64,000 nt of DNA from Cristatella mucedo (Eukaryota > Bryozoa > Phylactolaemata > Cristatellidae): the NCBI GenBank assembly GCA_009760855.2, contig WPIO01000003.1, positions 10,134,501 through 10,198,500 on the forward strand, written 5' to 3'. A model generated the notes under the pieces. The model was not told the DNA's origin and made no database searches. It saw only the letters and a program-made list of their open reading frames with translations. Below, piece by piece: positions 33,601 through 48,325 of the stretch. Every line of letters begins with the position of its first letter. The stretch's first letter is position 1. A program made the translations under genes and the position numbers.

Positions 33601-36600
33601 CTGCAAAGAGCCGAGGCAATTGGTGCCACTCATCGGGCACTGCTGGATGAGTGGCATGGAGCGGTGCCGTCGAGAGCCGGCCATTCAGAATGGCGGAAGG
33701 AGCAAGGGCAGATGACGGTGTGAAGGCAAAACGACACTATAACGAGCTCTGGCCATCTAGGCTGAAACAGGCCAGCGCGGCTCCAGTGACAGTGCTTGCT
33801 TGGCTGGGTTGTTGCCCACCCAGCAGTCACAGCACCTGTGCGCCAAAACCCGGCCTTAAAGCTAGACTATTCGGTATGGGCTAACAATAGCCCACGACTT
33901 TTCAAGGTTTATTTTCATAAATATCAGAAATCGATGCGATAGCAAACGAGCGAAGTTGACCAGGGCTCAAATAGCAAAAACAGCAGGCAGACGGCACCGG
34001 CAGACCCTAAACGAGAGAGTACTCTGCAACAAATACATGCCTCCAAAGCCACGAGGAGCTAGGGGTACAGAAACTTAAGCAAGCATAAGGCGAAATGTGG
34101 CAACAACGAGTTAAGCAAGGCAGGCAGACAACCGAGTGCAACCAAATGGAATAAGGACACACTCGACTGAGCTTCTGGTGAGAAGGGTGCCCCTTTTGAG
34201 CGGTTCAAGACCGAGCAGCAATCATTCACTTCAATCCACCAAAGAACACCGTGGACTGGGCCAGCTAGCGGTTATTATAACCGATCGCATGGAGCGCGAC
34301 TTCGAACACACGTGAGCCAACTAGACGCATGCATGTGTGATACAAAATAAATGTAATCAAGCCAGGGTACTGTGAGCACCCACTAGCTACTGCTATATGA
34401 TCCTTGTGAAACTGGAAGCTGAACCACATGAAAAGTGCACACTGTAGCACGATAAGAGAAAAGCTAATCGGCTGCCGAAAGAGAGAGCAACGAGCTGAAA
34501 TTTGAGTTCCGTTTACAATGGCGTTGAATAACCCCAGCCCACTCAATGGCATGCCATCTCTGCAGCTAAGTTACTGCACTTGACGGAGGGGCCACGGTCA
34601 GAGCCAGTGAGAGCTGGCAGGGGATGGCCCAGCCAATGAAAATAAATACCGCAAGTGTTGATGCTGCTGTGCCTGTGGACATCTCATAGAAACAAAAAGT
34701 ATCTAGCATACCAGCACACCTACCACTACTCATCGGGCTTAGGTTGACGTTCAGGGTCTGAAGTCACTAACATAGAATAACAGTCATAAACATTTTGAGC
34801 ATCCATGCTACACGAGGTGTCCTAAGAATGAACTAAGGCCTAAAAGAGTATTGAATATATGAGCAGTGTGGCTTTAATGTTCAATCTATACTACTACAAT
34901 GTTGTGATCCTAAGATGCCATCACGACTGCCTCTTGCACACACATACTAGTACTGCATTGGCAGCTATTTCCGTATGGTCATAGCCCCACTCTGAAAGCA
35001 GGAAGGGAGAGCCAGCTAAAACTCTACAGAGAGGTGCAAGAGGCTCGTAGCACGTGCAAAGACAGATAAATGCTGTCTATACGGTTTTAAGCGATCACTG
35101 CCAGGGCACAGGCCAGCGATTATATGCGCTGCAATGCTCTACGGCAGGCAGCCAAACCACAACTAGAGTCGAAACGAAGGGGACATTCAGAAATTACATG
35201 GCTCAGATGTGCTGGAAATAGAGTCATCTCCATCGAAGGGCAAACGATTCGGCAGTGGTGAAGTACTAACGAGCAGCCAGATCTGTGTAGTATCTTCAGT
35301 GACCCGAGTGGTTGAGAATAGTAGCCATCTAAGCTCTAAATGAAATACAAAAGGATAGAGATACAAATGAACTTACGTGTATGTTGGTGGGGTGCTCCCA
35401 ACTAGTATCGGTAAGAAGTGAAGCGAGATGGTCGTCTGATTCTTGGGCCTCATTTATAAACTAGCCTAGAGCAGACTAGTACCCACCGATGACGGTGAGC
35501 AAACCTAAGAAAGCAGAAACTAGGCGAGGGCTTATGGCCGTTAAACGCGCTGATGAAGTTGTCAGAGCACCCTACACTGGGACAAATAGTGTGCTATGGT
35601 AGAAACCTTTTGCCTTTGCGTTCAGCATATCTAGGGAAAACTATTTCCATGTAGGTGCCAGGCCACCACACACTCTGCAATCTCATATTCGAAAGGTGTT
35701 GTGTTAAAACTAAGCTATCGCATGATCTGTCGCATGACCAGACCCATTTATGCTTGCTAAAGAGTTAGTGTATGTGTGCTCACTTAGTGACAAGTCGTAG
35801 TCTTTCACAATCAAAGACACAAAATTTATTGAGATGTGCGACGAATCTCCTATAGGGCCACTTGAAACTCATGTCCCTCTGTGGTTGTAAACTGTGCAGC
35901 CATGAGCTAGTCATGGGTCAGGGGAGGGAACGCGAGAGGAACAACATATGAGGTGAGTACTTTCGTGTGCATATGCCCTGCTTACATTGTGCCTGCTCGC
36001 ACTTTCGGATTAGCGATGACGTAGCCACCTATCATTTGTAATGCTCACTATACGGCATCTGTAAAGTGCCTAGAAGAGGAGTCAGCTCTCAGGGGTGCCA
36101 TATAAATGTATTATTATTATCAGCAACAGGCCTTATGGCACTGCCAACTCAGGGAGGGCAGGCTTATTTGCGGCCTAGGCAAACTACTTTCCACCAGGTC
36201 AATATATACACAGCATTCAAGTAGCCTTGACGACAGAGAGGAATGAAGCCGGTCGCGACCCTTTGCTGGCTAAAACGGTTTAGCAGAGCTGATATGGGTC
36301 TACTCGAGGCAAAGCTTCACAGAGTGAGATTTGGGAGGAAACTGAATATATATGCCTCCAGGAAGTTCAATTGGCTCGAAGCACAGCTGGGGGTCCACAA
36401 ATCCGCCATCCCTTGTCAGCTACTAGTACATCCGAACAGCCCACTGTAATCACCTGAGCCTCTCCCAAAGGTGAGGGAGTCCTCAAAACTCAAGACTGCT
36501 TCATCTCATCTCCGTGGATAGCCTGCCAGTAAGCTGGGCGCTTTCCAAAAGCAGCGTCGTTATTGAATGAGCACATTGCACACAATAAGTCGGCCAACTT

Positions 36601-36779
36601 TCTGCCGAAGGAACATTGGAGTGGGAGCGCACCTTCGATTAGAGTATGGCAGCAACTAGATCCATGTTGTGACATTGCACACTCTAAATGACTACAAGTT
36701 TATTATTCAGGGTGGCACTCCACCACTGTCTCTACCTGGGGTGCAAAAGCGACAGTTAGGCTGATGTTAACTTCATTAC
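33601..36779 (-). other. Intron, no gene recognised
   Basis: About 3.2 kb. The only identifiable part is a LINE family 1 tail on the plus strand near 36060-36118 (GTAAAGTGCCTAGAAGAGG and TATTATTATTAT). Confidence 0.6.
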
Positions 36780-36977
36780 CGGCCACTTATTGCACCACTT
36801 TCAATCTCAGCTACAGGCTCAAATGAAGCATCCAAATCGACTTCAGAATCCTCTGTCTGGCCAACAGATCGTGACATATTTTTATCTAAAGTATACCGAT
36901 TCGACGTCCTTGCTCCAAAGGAGGTTTTGCTAGCAGGGCACAGACGTCTTGCCACTGTTGCCACACTAACGCATAAT
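36780..36977 (-). CDS. Candidate linker exon (PDZ5-PDZ6 region)
   Basis: An open stretch between a good acceptor (CTTCTCCCAATCACCAATAG) and a donor CG|GTAATG. It codes RRLCPASKTSFGARTSNRYT, DKNMSRSVGQTEDSEVDLDA and SFEPVAEIESG: a basic then acidic, disordered-looking segment, plausible as the linker before PDZ6. The phases (needs two bases in, leaves two) do not match the exons at 41249 or 33600, so either further exons are missing or this is chance. Confidence 0.35.
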
Positions 36978-39900
36978 CTATTGGTGATTGGGAGAAGTTC
37001 AGTTAGAACAAAAGTTTTGAACTCCTTCTGGCTTCATCACCCCCACATTGACATGACATCCATTTGAGTCTTAACTAGAGGCAGTATTCCACCTCGGCTT
37101 TCCAGCGGCCTCTAGTGAACTTGCCTTTTTTTCCCTGTTAGCTGGTACTTAGCTGTGCAATTCATTTTTACTAATATAAGTTCACTACTAACCATCATCT
37201 GTGGCTCAACTTCTTAAGGTTATTGCACATTAAAGCTTCTTCAAGCATGGCACTTATACTTTAACACCATCATCTCAATTTAGCAGGCACTGCACCTGAA
37301 CTGGTTTTCCAAATCCATGGTTATTATTTCTACAATAGCAGTGAGCTGTAGACATAAGGTCCAGGAGTAGAGAGTTGGTTCTCTTCAGTACTACCTGCAC
37401 AAGTCGCTAGTGTCATCATCGTCATCATATCTTACTCAACTTTACCACACCATCTAATGCATCCATGTATTCATTATTATCTAATCATTTGATCGCCCTA
37501 CCTTCTTTGACCCAGCTGGCTGATGCGAACCAGGGTGGATCCAATAGACCTGAGCAACCAAAAACTGGTTGCACCAGGAGCTGAGGCACCGGGAAGGGCA
37601 CCCAGGAAACTGGGGGGACAAGAAAAGCGGTGACATTCCACCGCCAGAGGCATGGGATTAACAATCAGGTCCGAGCAGGAGCAACCAGCACCTAAAAGAC
37701 CATATAATCATAATGAACTAGCTGAGACCCTTTGGCTCCAGAAGAAAAGATCGTCTTTTCTTCCCGCTAGCTGGACATGTCGGGCTGCTCAAATCCATGG
37801 GATTGGCCAGTGGTACACTGTTCACTTGGTTTTGCCGTCCCGATGTATCAAACACAACGCATTGAATGTCAAGATGGCAATGTCCATGATACACAAACTA
37901 CAAGTGGCAATGTCGAAAAATGTCTAACATCCACTAGCAGAGTGCAAGGTCAAGATTAAAAAGGTTCAAGAGGCAAGAAAACAACCAAATATGATAATGC
38001 ATGTTTTTATCTCATACCAGACCCTCAACGACTAAGCATGCACGAATGGCTGCAGAGTTTGAGGTATCGCGCTCCTTTGCAAAGCTTGTGCAGGAAGCGG
38101 CATCTCTCAGCACAATGCATTGAAAAACAGTTATTAATAGGCTCAAGGGAAAATGAATACGAGTTCATGAGTACCAAAATGACCCAGCAGAAAGCAAATG
38201 TGACAAATAGCAAACACCTCCTGCACCAACGACCAGGCCAAGTCGAGTGAAATTTTGGGATACTATTCCCAACCTCATTGCTTCGAAAGCACAGCACCAG
38301 CATCTAAACCAAGTCACTGCAGACGCAAACAGCTTTTCGGAGTTTTCTTAAACAGGTAATCCCAGGGTAGCTACTTCTTTCGCTTACTTGCGCACTCCTT
38401 TAGCTTGAAAATCCAGCTCGGTGTTATTATTATTGCACTTAAGGGTCCTTCTACGCACTAGTTTACAAAGTTCTGCAAAATATTAGAGGCATCTACTTTA
38501 TATGGGTGGTATGCACGATTTTGACAGCAGTTTACAGCCAAAAGAGTACCTCACCAAATGCTATATATCCATGTCGACAGTGTCGTGGTTTCAGCTGTCG
38601 TCAGCCGACCGGACATTGTCATCTTACCTTTCCTGCTAAGCACTGCTGCAGCCCTACCGCGTGCAAGGTACCGAGGCAGAGCCGGATCATCTAGATAAGG
38701 GGTTCGAGACAGCCGTTTTACTAGTGTGATTCCATTTTACGGCTGCAAAAGCAGCACACTTTCTGCAAAAATAGGCTGCTAAAAATATAGCTACATCAAC
38801 GGAGATTTTACATAAATGTTTGTCTTTCATTGTAACCCCAAAAATTATGAACGTCAAAAATTATAAAGCACGAGGTAAGATGTAGCTAAAAAGGACGTCA
38901 AAGATAGGATGCTGATTCCGAAACAAGAGCGAGGTTGATTCTACATTGACCTTCCACTTGGAAAAGCATCTACACAAGAAAATAGTCGTCCCTTAAGCAC
39001 AATTCATAGCATAAATGAATCCTAACTGAAGAGGCACCTCCAGTAGCTGTTGCGCACTCGTCTAAGAAGGAAATATGATGCAGCTGTCGTATGAGAAGTC
39101 TTCCATCTGGTTCTTGTAGCCGGGCTAGTTCCGCGAGTGGCTTTTACAGGTGCCGGGCACATTACTCGGGCAGTTGCTCTGGCAAATACAACTCAAGCAC
39201 TGCAAAAGCATTTGGACGGTCTACGTGTGTTCAACATCAGCACGCTTTTAGCAGCAGGACCTGAGCCCGGATGTACGATTTCTGTCTGCTGATTAGTGGT
39301 ATACCAAGCTACATAAACCCAAGTTAACACACGATCCAAGATTTGTAGAGTATGCCACTAATGTGGAAAACCCCTCCAGTAATTTGTCTTTAAAAGTGGT
39401 AGCAGGCGGATATGGGCCAGAAAAGAGCATCGAGAAAACGACCCCTTCATCGGGTTCTGGCGGCCCGAAGGCTGTCACCCAAGCGCCTGAATCATAAGAC
39501 CACCCCCATTAAGCGTTCTATGTTTACCGGCAAAAGTCTATCAGGCTGAAGGTCGCCGAATTGTGACGCCAAGAGATGAAAAATAGAGCAATTTACAAGG
39601 CTGGAAACTCGTATGTCAAATTGCCACTACTCAAATCATGCCGTACAGAGGCAGATTTCATACAACGTGAAAGAAGGTGAAGACTGGGAACGCCCCTGAA
39701 AATTTGGTCTCGGTCAGGCGTGGCCGCACGCCACCACTCGGCGATAAAGCCCGTCATTTAATCACCAACTGCCAGTTGCGCCTGCAGCCAAAGGACTGCA
39801 AAGGCACGGCCCCAAGCTCATGCTCACAGTCGCAAGCATCGATCTGGGAAACGAGTTGGCATTGATACCGTCACGGCGAGTAGATGACTCGGCCGGTCTG

Positions 39901-41248
39901 CAGTCTCGAGACTCACAAAGAGCAAACTGCTTATGTCCGTGAAGAATAAGGTGCGCCTTTACGAAAGTGAGGCAAGCTAGCGACCACATGGGCTACTGAA
40001 AGAAAGGGCTGAGTGGAGTTATGTAGGAGTGACGAAAAATATGCACTCGTTTCGAACTGAAAGTGAAGGCTTTACGTTAGGCGGCGACCCAAAGAGAGCC
40101 TACTACTCAGCAAATGCCATCCGAGCCCTGCACTGACTCGGTGTTGGCGAAACAGGTGTCGTGGTATGGAAGTGTTTCAGCAAAAATGGCGATGGAGTCG
40201 TGCCTCGAAGACCATGGAGGCATTCCGACCCAAGGCCTGTGTTATAGACTTTGCAAATATTCGGACGCACTGCGATGGCACTTTGTGGACGAGATTATCT
40301 CTTTCACAAACGACAACGACCGAGCACATCACCACCCAGTAAAGTATTTTTAACAAATTATTCCGATCAGGTTGCCCTCTTTTTAACGTAGTACTGGCAT
40401 TAAATTCTCCGGACCCCTAACCCAATCGAGCATTTGATGAATGAGGTCAAGCAACGGTTGCTTGTACAGCACCAGCTTGTCTTGCATCGTATCCAACTAT
40501 GAAGGCTTTTAACACCCGAGTGGTCTGGCCAACTCATAACTGCCAAATGACCTTGAAACATTTGATCCATTCCTGGGTGGGTCCGATTGATCTCATTTCA
40601 AATAAAGAAATTTTGCTTTAACAATAGCGAAAAAGTGGGTGCAATACTTGATAATTTGCAGAACGTGTTTCACCAGTACAACCTGTACATACTAGTGGTG
40701 ACAACAACGCTCGACATTCCTCAAAATGCCGGGCGGTAGGCAGCCATCGTGTGACCCAACCGTCCAAATACTTTAGTGGCGAGTATATATACTAAACTTC
40801 AGGTGTTGCAGTGATTATGATCTTCGTTAATTTCACCATTTTAGAGTTTCATTGACACAGTATTTATTCTAAAGATAAGAAGAGTAGTTTAAAAGCAGCT
40901 AATAGTGTGACATAATATGCAGGCACCCAAATATGACACTTAGCACATCCCGGCCTCCACCGGACACCTGGAGGTGGCCGTTCGTAGCTACCATGAATGT
41001 GATGGCTAACGATTCCAACGCCAAGAGTAAGCTGGAAGGATCAGCGCAGCAGAGCAAAGAGGATCATGCAGAAGCTGAAACATGCACAAGCAGTGAAGGT
41101 CTATGGTTTTCCAGCCAGTACGTGAGCAGCATGCCAGCAGCAGAAAAGGGGCCCAAGCACGGGCACACGAAGAAAACTGCAATGCTGAGAGACACCGACA
41201 TATGTTATTATTTACCACAGCAGCCTGCATGAAGCAAAATGCACTGAC
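36978..41248 (-). other. Intron with a decayed DNA transposon
   Basis: 37000-39500 shows nothing I recognise. 39540-40600 holds Tc1/mariner remains. The rest is unassigned. Confidence 0.55.
39540..40600 (+). mobile_element. Decayed Tc1/mariner-like transposase
   Basis: Plus-strand fragments in several frames: GRRIVTPRDEK near 39553 (N-terminal region, TPREDR in Tc1), VSWYGSVSAK near 40155 (VMVWGCFS), DNDRAHHHPVKYF near 40310 (the QDNAPxHTA catalytic Asp region), then SPDPNPIEHLMNEVKQRLL near 40420 (SPDLNPIEHLWDxLK). Stops and shifts are abundant, so it is not active. I could not define terminal inverted repeats. Confidence 0.65.
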
Positions 41249-41488
41249 CTTCAGCTGGCGGAGATTGAGACTGATAGCGTAAGGTCTTCCGGCAGCTGAT
41301 CCCTTTCCAGAGCTCACACCCACGTCGGTGACCAACTGTGTTGCGCTGGCACCGGCAGCCGTGTGAGGCGGCTCTGTGCATTCATTGAAGCGGCTGGAGA
41401 AGGTTGGAGCGCTTGAGGCCCGACTGCACAACTGGCGCCGGGAATGAATCATTACCATCGTATTTGGGCGTTTGAAACGCCCCGGCTC
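41249..41488 (-). CDS. MPDZ: Probable MPDZ-like linker exon after PDZ5
   Basis: 240 nt without a stop, phase 0 at both ends. The acceptor has a long pyrimidine tract (TTCCTTCTAATCTCTCAG) and the donor is AAG|GTCAGT. It codes EPGRFKRPNTMVMIHSRRQL, then CSRASSAPTFSSRFNE and a Ser/Gly/Ala region ending LNLRQLK. RRxxSRASSAP could be a basophilic-kinase or 14-3-3 type site, which is inference. Phase 0 joins the proposed PDZ5 exon end at 44190. Confidence 0.6.
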
Positions 41489-44189
<2,701 letters not shown>

Positions 44190-44448
44190 CCGACTCAGAC
44201 TGCGCCTCCACACCACCGCCACTGCCAATGTGTCAAATAATGGCAGCGGCTTCACAAATACCGATACGCACCCTTGCCTTGTGGAACCAGCTTCAGCGCG
44301 TCTGCACACAGTCGAGGGTGGCGTTACTCCCGAAGTCCAATCGTTAACAAAAGCAGCCAGTCACAGGCGCTGGCTGGCCATTCTGAGCAACGGTAGCCTC
44401 GGGCACGGAGCCACTAATGACGATCGTCGATTCGCTGAACGCGGGGTC
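44190..44448 (-). CDS. MPDZ: MPDZ-like exon: PDZ5, interrupted by frame shifts
   Basis: Starts DPAFSESTIVI and SVPEATVAQNGQ after acceptor ACGTCACAG. PDZ5 then continues in changing frames: GDWLL, FVND, LDFGSNATLDCVQT, ALKLVPQGKG and VSVFVKPLPLFD. Each step needs about one missing base (five in roughly 150 nt). KPLPL after the last strand matches vertebrate PDZ5 (VAKPLPL) as I recall it. Donor CGG|GTGGGT after 44190. As given, this exon cannot be translated through. Confidence 0.6.
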
Positions 44449-44519
44449 CTGTGACGTGAGAACTTTCTTTCTAACTGCATGGCGGTCGTCACACCCCATC
44501 ACCTCGCTTAAATGTAAAG

Positions 44520-44965
44520 TACGACCAGATTGTGAATGCTTTTTGTGGATGAAGTATGTTGTTGACCTTTGCAGCGCGGCTTTCCATGGTTCAGATGACC
44601 TGCTCAAGTCAATATTTGCCTCCACCTCATGCAGACAAATCCTTTGGGGCCGTGCGCTGGTTCGCTGATGCAAGCCTGGAACTCCCTCGGCTTTCGTCAC
44701 ATCTCTTGACACATTTCAAAAGAAACTAAAAACATCTACTTAAAAACCTTTTAGGCTGGGTCCCTGATTTCGACGTGCTGACATATGCCTTCAACTGCCA
44801 TAACCATATATATCACGATACCTTGCATTCCACCGTTTGTATCATTGTTGTTGATGAAATCAGCATATTCACACCACTGACAATTCGATCGTGCTTCCTT
44901 TTGCAGTAGCTTCAGAAGAAGTTGAGTTCTCTGATGGCGCTCAATTTATCTTATGTACATGTATT
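44520..44965 (+). pseudogene. LINE family 1, 3' end
   Basis: AWNSLGFRHIS-like remains (WNSLPxxLR in active elements), FKRN-like end, then a tail at 44905-44960 (AGTTGAGTTCTCTGATGGCG and a TATTATTACTACTAT run). Antisense to the host gene, just upstream of the PDZ5 exon. Confidence 0.6.
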
Positions 44966-46379
44966 ATTACTACTATCGAAACCATGAGACAAAAGGTGAT
45001 TTATTTCTTTCAAAATCCTTTTGATAATACTGCGCCGTATTTAACACCTTCCTCATTGTTAATGTCCGAAGGCGATATCATGTTAAAGCAAGCGAAAATA
45101 CAAGCCTTAAGAACCAGTTCGTGGTTCTTGTTCAGCATACAGTATCACGCTTTTTCGCGGAATTACTGCTATTATCAGCGAGCCATTTTTCCCTGGTCTC
45201 CAGCCAGTTTTATCGTATTATGGCGAAGTACTACAATGAAGCATCTGCTAGATACGTGAAATTGATAAGAACATGCTGCGAGCCGGCTGGCAGGTATCAT
45301 TAAAGCTGTGCACCCATTTATCTTTAAAACGAAAAAGCGAAAGCTCGAAGGTAAGATCATCTGCTCAAAAACCTTATTTGCGCTACTTCCTGAACGATGA
45401 TGCTGGATCTCTCAGTCAGAAAATACTTATATCTCATTCGAAATTGGAACTGCATCTATCCTTAGAAAGTACCACCACTGCTGCAACGGTGGCTGCTCAA
45501 AAGGGAAGACAGCCAAGCCAAGTCTTCTAGAGGGGCAGAGGATTAGAGACTGGGGCGACAGGGTGCATCTGAAGCACTACAGGGGTGGGCTGAGACCTTC
45601 TTTCACCCAAACTAAAAGGAGCTTTTTAATGTCGAGCTTTAGCTTTGCCCAAAGCACACAACACAAATTGGATGAAAGCGTTCGTAAAAAAACAAACATC
45701 TGAAGCTGTCAGCTGTGAAGACCAGCTCTTCTTCACACAGCAATGTAACCAGTCAGGTTCTGCTTAGTAGGTACTTTATGACCAGAGCAGGTGACTCTAC
45801 CATCAATCCGAATCTCAAAGCTGATAGTACTACCTGTGTGTGAGAAATAGTACCAGCTTCTTTCTCACAAGCACATTTTCCTCAGTGTCATGTCAAGGAC
45901 GCTGCATATGATCTTGAGGCCTGAGTGAATTTTGGCAGGTCATAGCCTTCAAGCCCACCAGCCAGTGTCTTCTGTCAAAGGAAAGGAGCATCCTCACTTC
46001 ATTTCTCCCAAGCCAGGGCTGTTGTGCTTCCCATCATTCCTGTTTACAAGAAGTTGCAACAAGCTGACGACGGCGGCTGGTTCAACCAAAGTGTGACAGG
46101 TCAGGGCTCCATCCAGTATCCGCCATTCAGAAATCATTCAAATAAAAAACAAGAAATAAGCGTTGCTTCCTATCACTGTATGATGTAAGCTACAGAGTTC
46201 AAGCCCTGATCAATAATTACGTCAATTTGGCCCTGCCAAAATCCTCAGAAAACCTAAGCGGCAGCGTGGGATCAGGTGGCAGCCCAAGCAATCTTTGGCT
46301 TCTCCAGATGCTCACTTACGTTTAAGGTCCTTTCTTTCTCTTGCATTGGCTCTTCGAGATACTCCTAAACAAACTGGCT

Positions 46380-46432
<53 letters not shown>

Positions 46433-48245
46433 ATGCAAGCATTAAAAAAGGTAACTTTCTTGATATCTTTGTATTAACCTGAAAAATTAATATTCTGAAG
46501 ACTATATGCATATACACATGGCATCACGCAGGGTTTGAGCACCTTACCTCCTAGGCCAAAAACCACAACTTGTGGTTCCAGCTTCTTACTGAGGCACAGC
46601 TGTGCATCCCTAACCAGCCCGCATCTTAGAAGGCTCTGCTTTAAGTTCGTATCATGCCAAACAAAGCCCTTATTTCATATCCACTCCGGCTGATGTGATA
46701 TTTCGGCAGAGAATTACAAAAGGGGAGTTAAAAACCCCTGCGTGTTCCTCAAGCTTTGCTCCATCACACAAAGTGTCCTTTGTGTGCATATGTTGTACAG
46801 ATATTACATTTGCTATCACTGATCAATTATCTTGCTATCTTGGCATCTAAAGTGCTAGAAAGGGTTTGAGTTATACTTCAATGTGCTATGTATAGAGATG
46901 TTTATTGCTTTATTATAATGCATTAGTGCAGAGTCAAGGAATTATCTGCAGTAGAGCTTCAGAAACTCTTTTTCTTAATTTAAAGGCTGCTGGTCCGCCT
47001 GAAAGTCTTAAAGCATTACATTCTTCTAACACTTTCGGAGGTTTATACTCATCGAGCCCCCATTGAACTCCTCTCTATTGCTTCAGGCTTTGGAATGCTT
47101 TACCTGTGGACAGAGTCAGTGAAATATTATGACCAAGGGGTCCACCTCAACCAATGACCTTAAGTCTTCCCGCAAGTTACGCATATTAGTCTCAGCATGA
47201 TACCCAGTGCATTTGGCATGCTCTGAAAGCCCACCTGGGCATGATTTTAGCTTGGAAGCATTAACTATTCCTTCACCCGCTTTCAATTGTAGCGCTGAAT
47301 ATCGTTCAGTTCTCTTGGGGGCACCCTTACACGAAAAGAGCTTTATCATTGATATAACCCCCTCGTTACTAAAAGATCATACCAGTCGCGAAAGTCATTC
47401 ATCCACATGCAGCATCTTTCGGGTAACACGGTAATATCGTAACTTTCAGTGATACTGTGAGATCAGGGTGCACTGATGTGTGGGGTCAGCTTGGGCCTCT
47501 ATCGCAGAATACAGGAGACTAACTTTTTGTATTCAAGGGCGTGGCCCAGAGCTGGTAGCAAGCACCAAGAGCATATGTTTTCTCATTGGCAGGACCACAC
47601 ATCAGTCGTAGTACGATGTGCTCACCACATTTATCTTCTAAAAGCAAACTTGTCAGCTAGAAGGTTTTCCATTATCAATCAGAATTCTTTCAGCGGCTGT
47701 TCTGAAGTCTTGCATAGGACTCAATCTTCGCTGCTGTTTCTTTCACCACTTTGCACCAAAACGGAGGCTCTTGCTTGGCGGAGCTCCAGCTTTGCACGCC
47801 CGTGCATACGCCATGGATCCTGGCTGCGGTGATGCCACCTCACCGTTGCAGCGTCAACATGCGTAACTTTTCTCGCTTGACAATGGGCTTTTGTATTTCC
47901 CAAGGCTAGACGTTTGGGCTGATTCTTCTTAGCTTCTCATAAGAAAGCCAGCCCATTTGACAGAAAATCAGAGCCCTGGCTCCGACCACGACCATCAAAA
48001 GTTACAACAACAGTAGATCGAACGGCTTTCGATTCGGAAACCCTGCTTGCGACGAAGATTTTCATCTTTCGTGACATCAACGCCATATCGGACAGTCAAA
48101 AACAACACGTGATTGCCCGGGCACACGACAGCGTAAACAACTTTTCCGAAATAGTATCACCTGAACATGGCAGAATTAGCCAAACTGGTTCCCTTTTTTG
48201 ACCCTAGGAGCACAGCCCAGCAAGATGGCGCTGCCAACAACTCAC
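44966..48245 (-). other. Intron within PDZ5
   Basis: Contains (TG)n at 46384-46431, a minus-strand family A SINE remnant near 46525-46650 and a LINE tail near 46835-46905 on the plus strand. The remainder (45000-46380, 46910-48240) is not recognised; 47116-47349 has an open minus-strand frame (NLREDLRSLVEVDPLVIIFH) of unknown origin. Confidence 0.5.
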
Positions 48246-48325
48246 CTGATCAGAATGCTGTAGCCTAGGCGTCACCTGACCAAGTTCAGAGGGTTATCCC
48301 ACGATCTCTCCCGATCGTGTAGCTG
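48246..48325 (-). CDS. MPDZ: Candidate MPDZ-like exon: first strand of PDZ5
   Basis: Just before a strong donor (CAG|GTGAGT) the minus strand reads LGYSIL then, after one missing base, DQ. Joined to DPAFSES of the next exon this gives SILDQDP, against vertebrate GFSILDYQDP as I recall it. Upstream frames (PLNLVR) are broken. Left boundary of the exon is not determined. Supported only by this short match and the donor. Confidence 0.3.
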
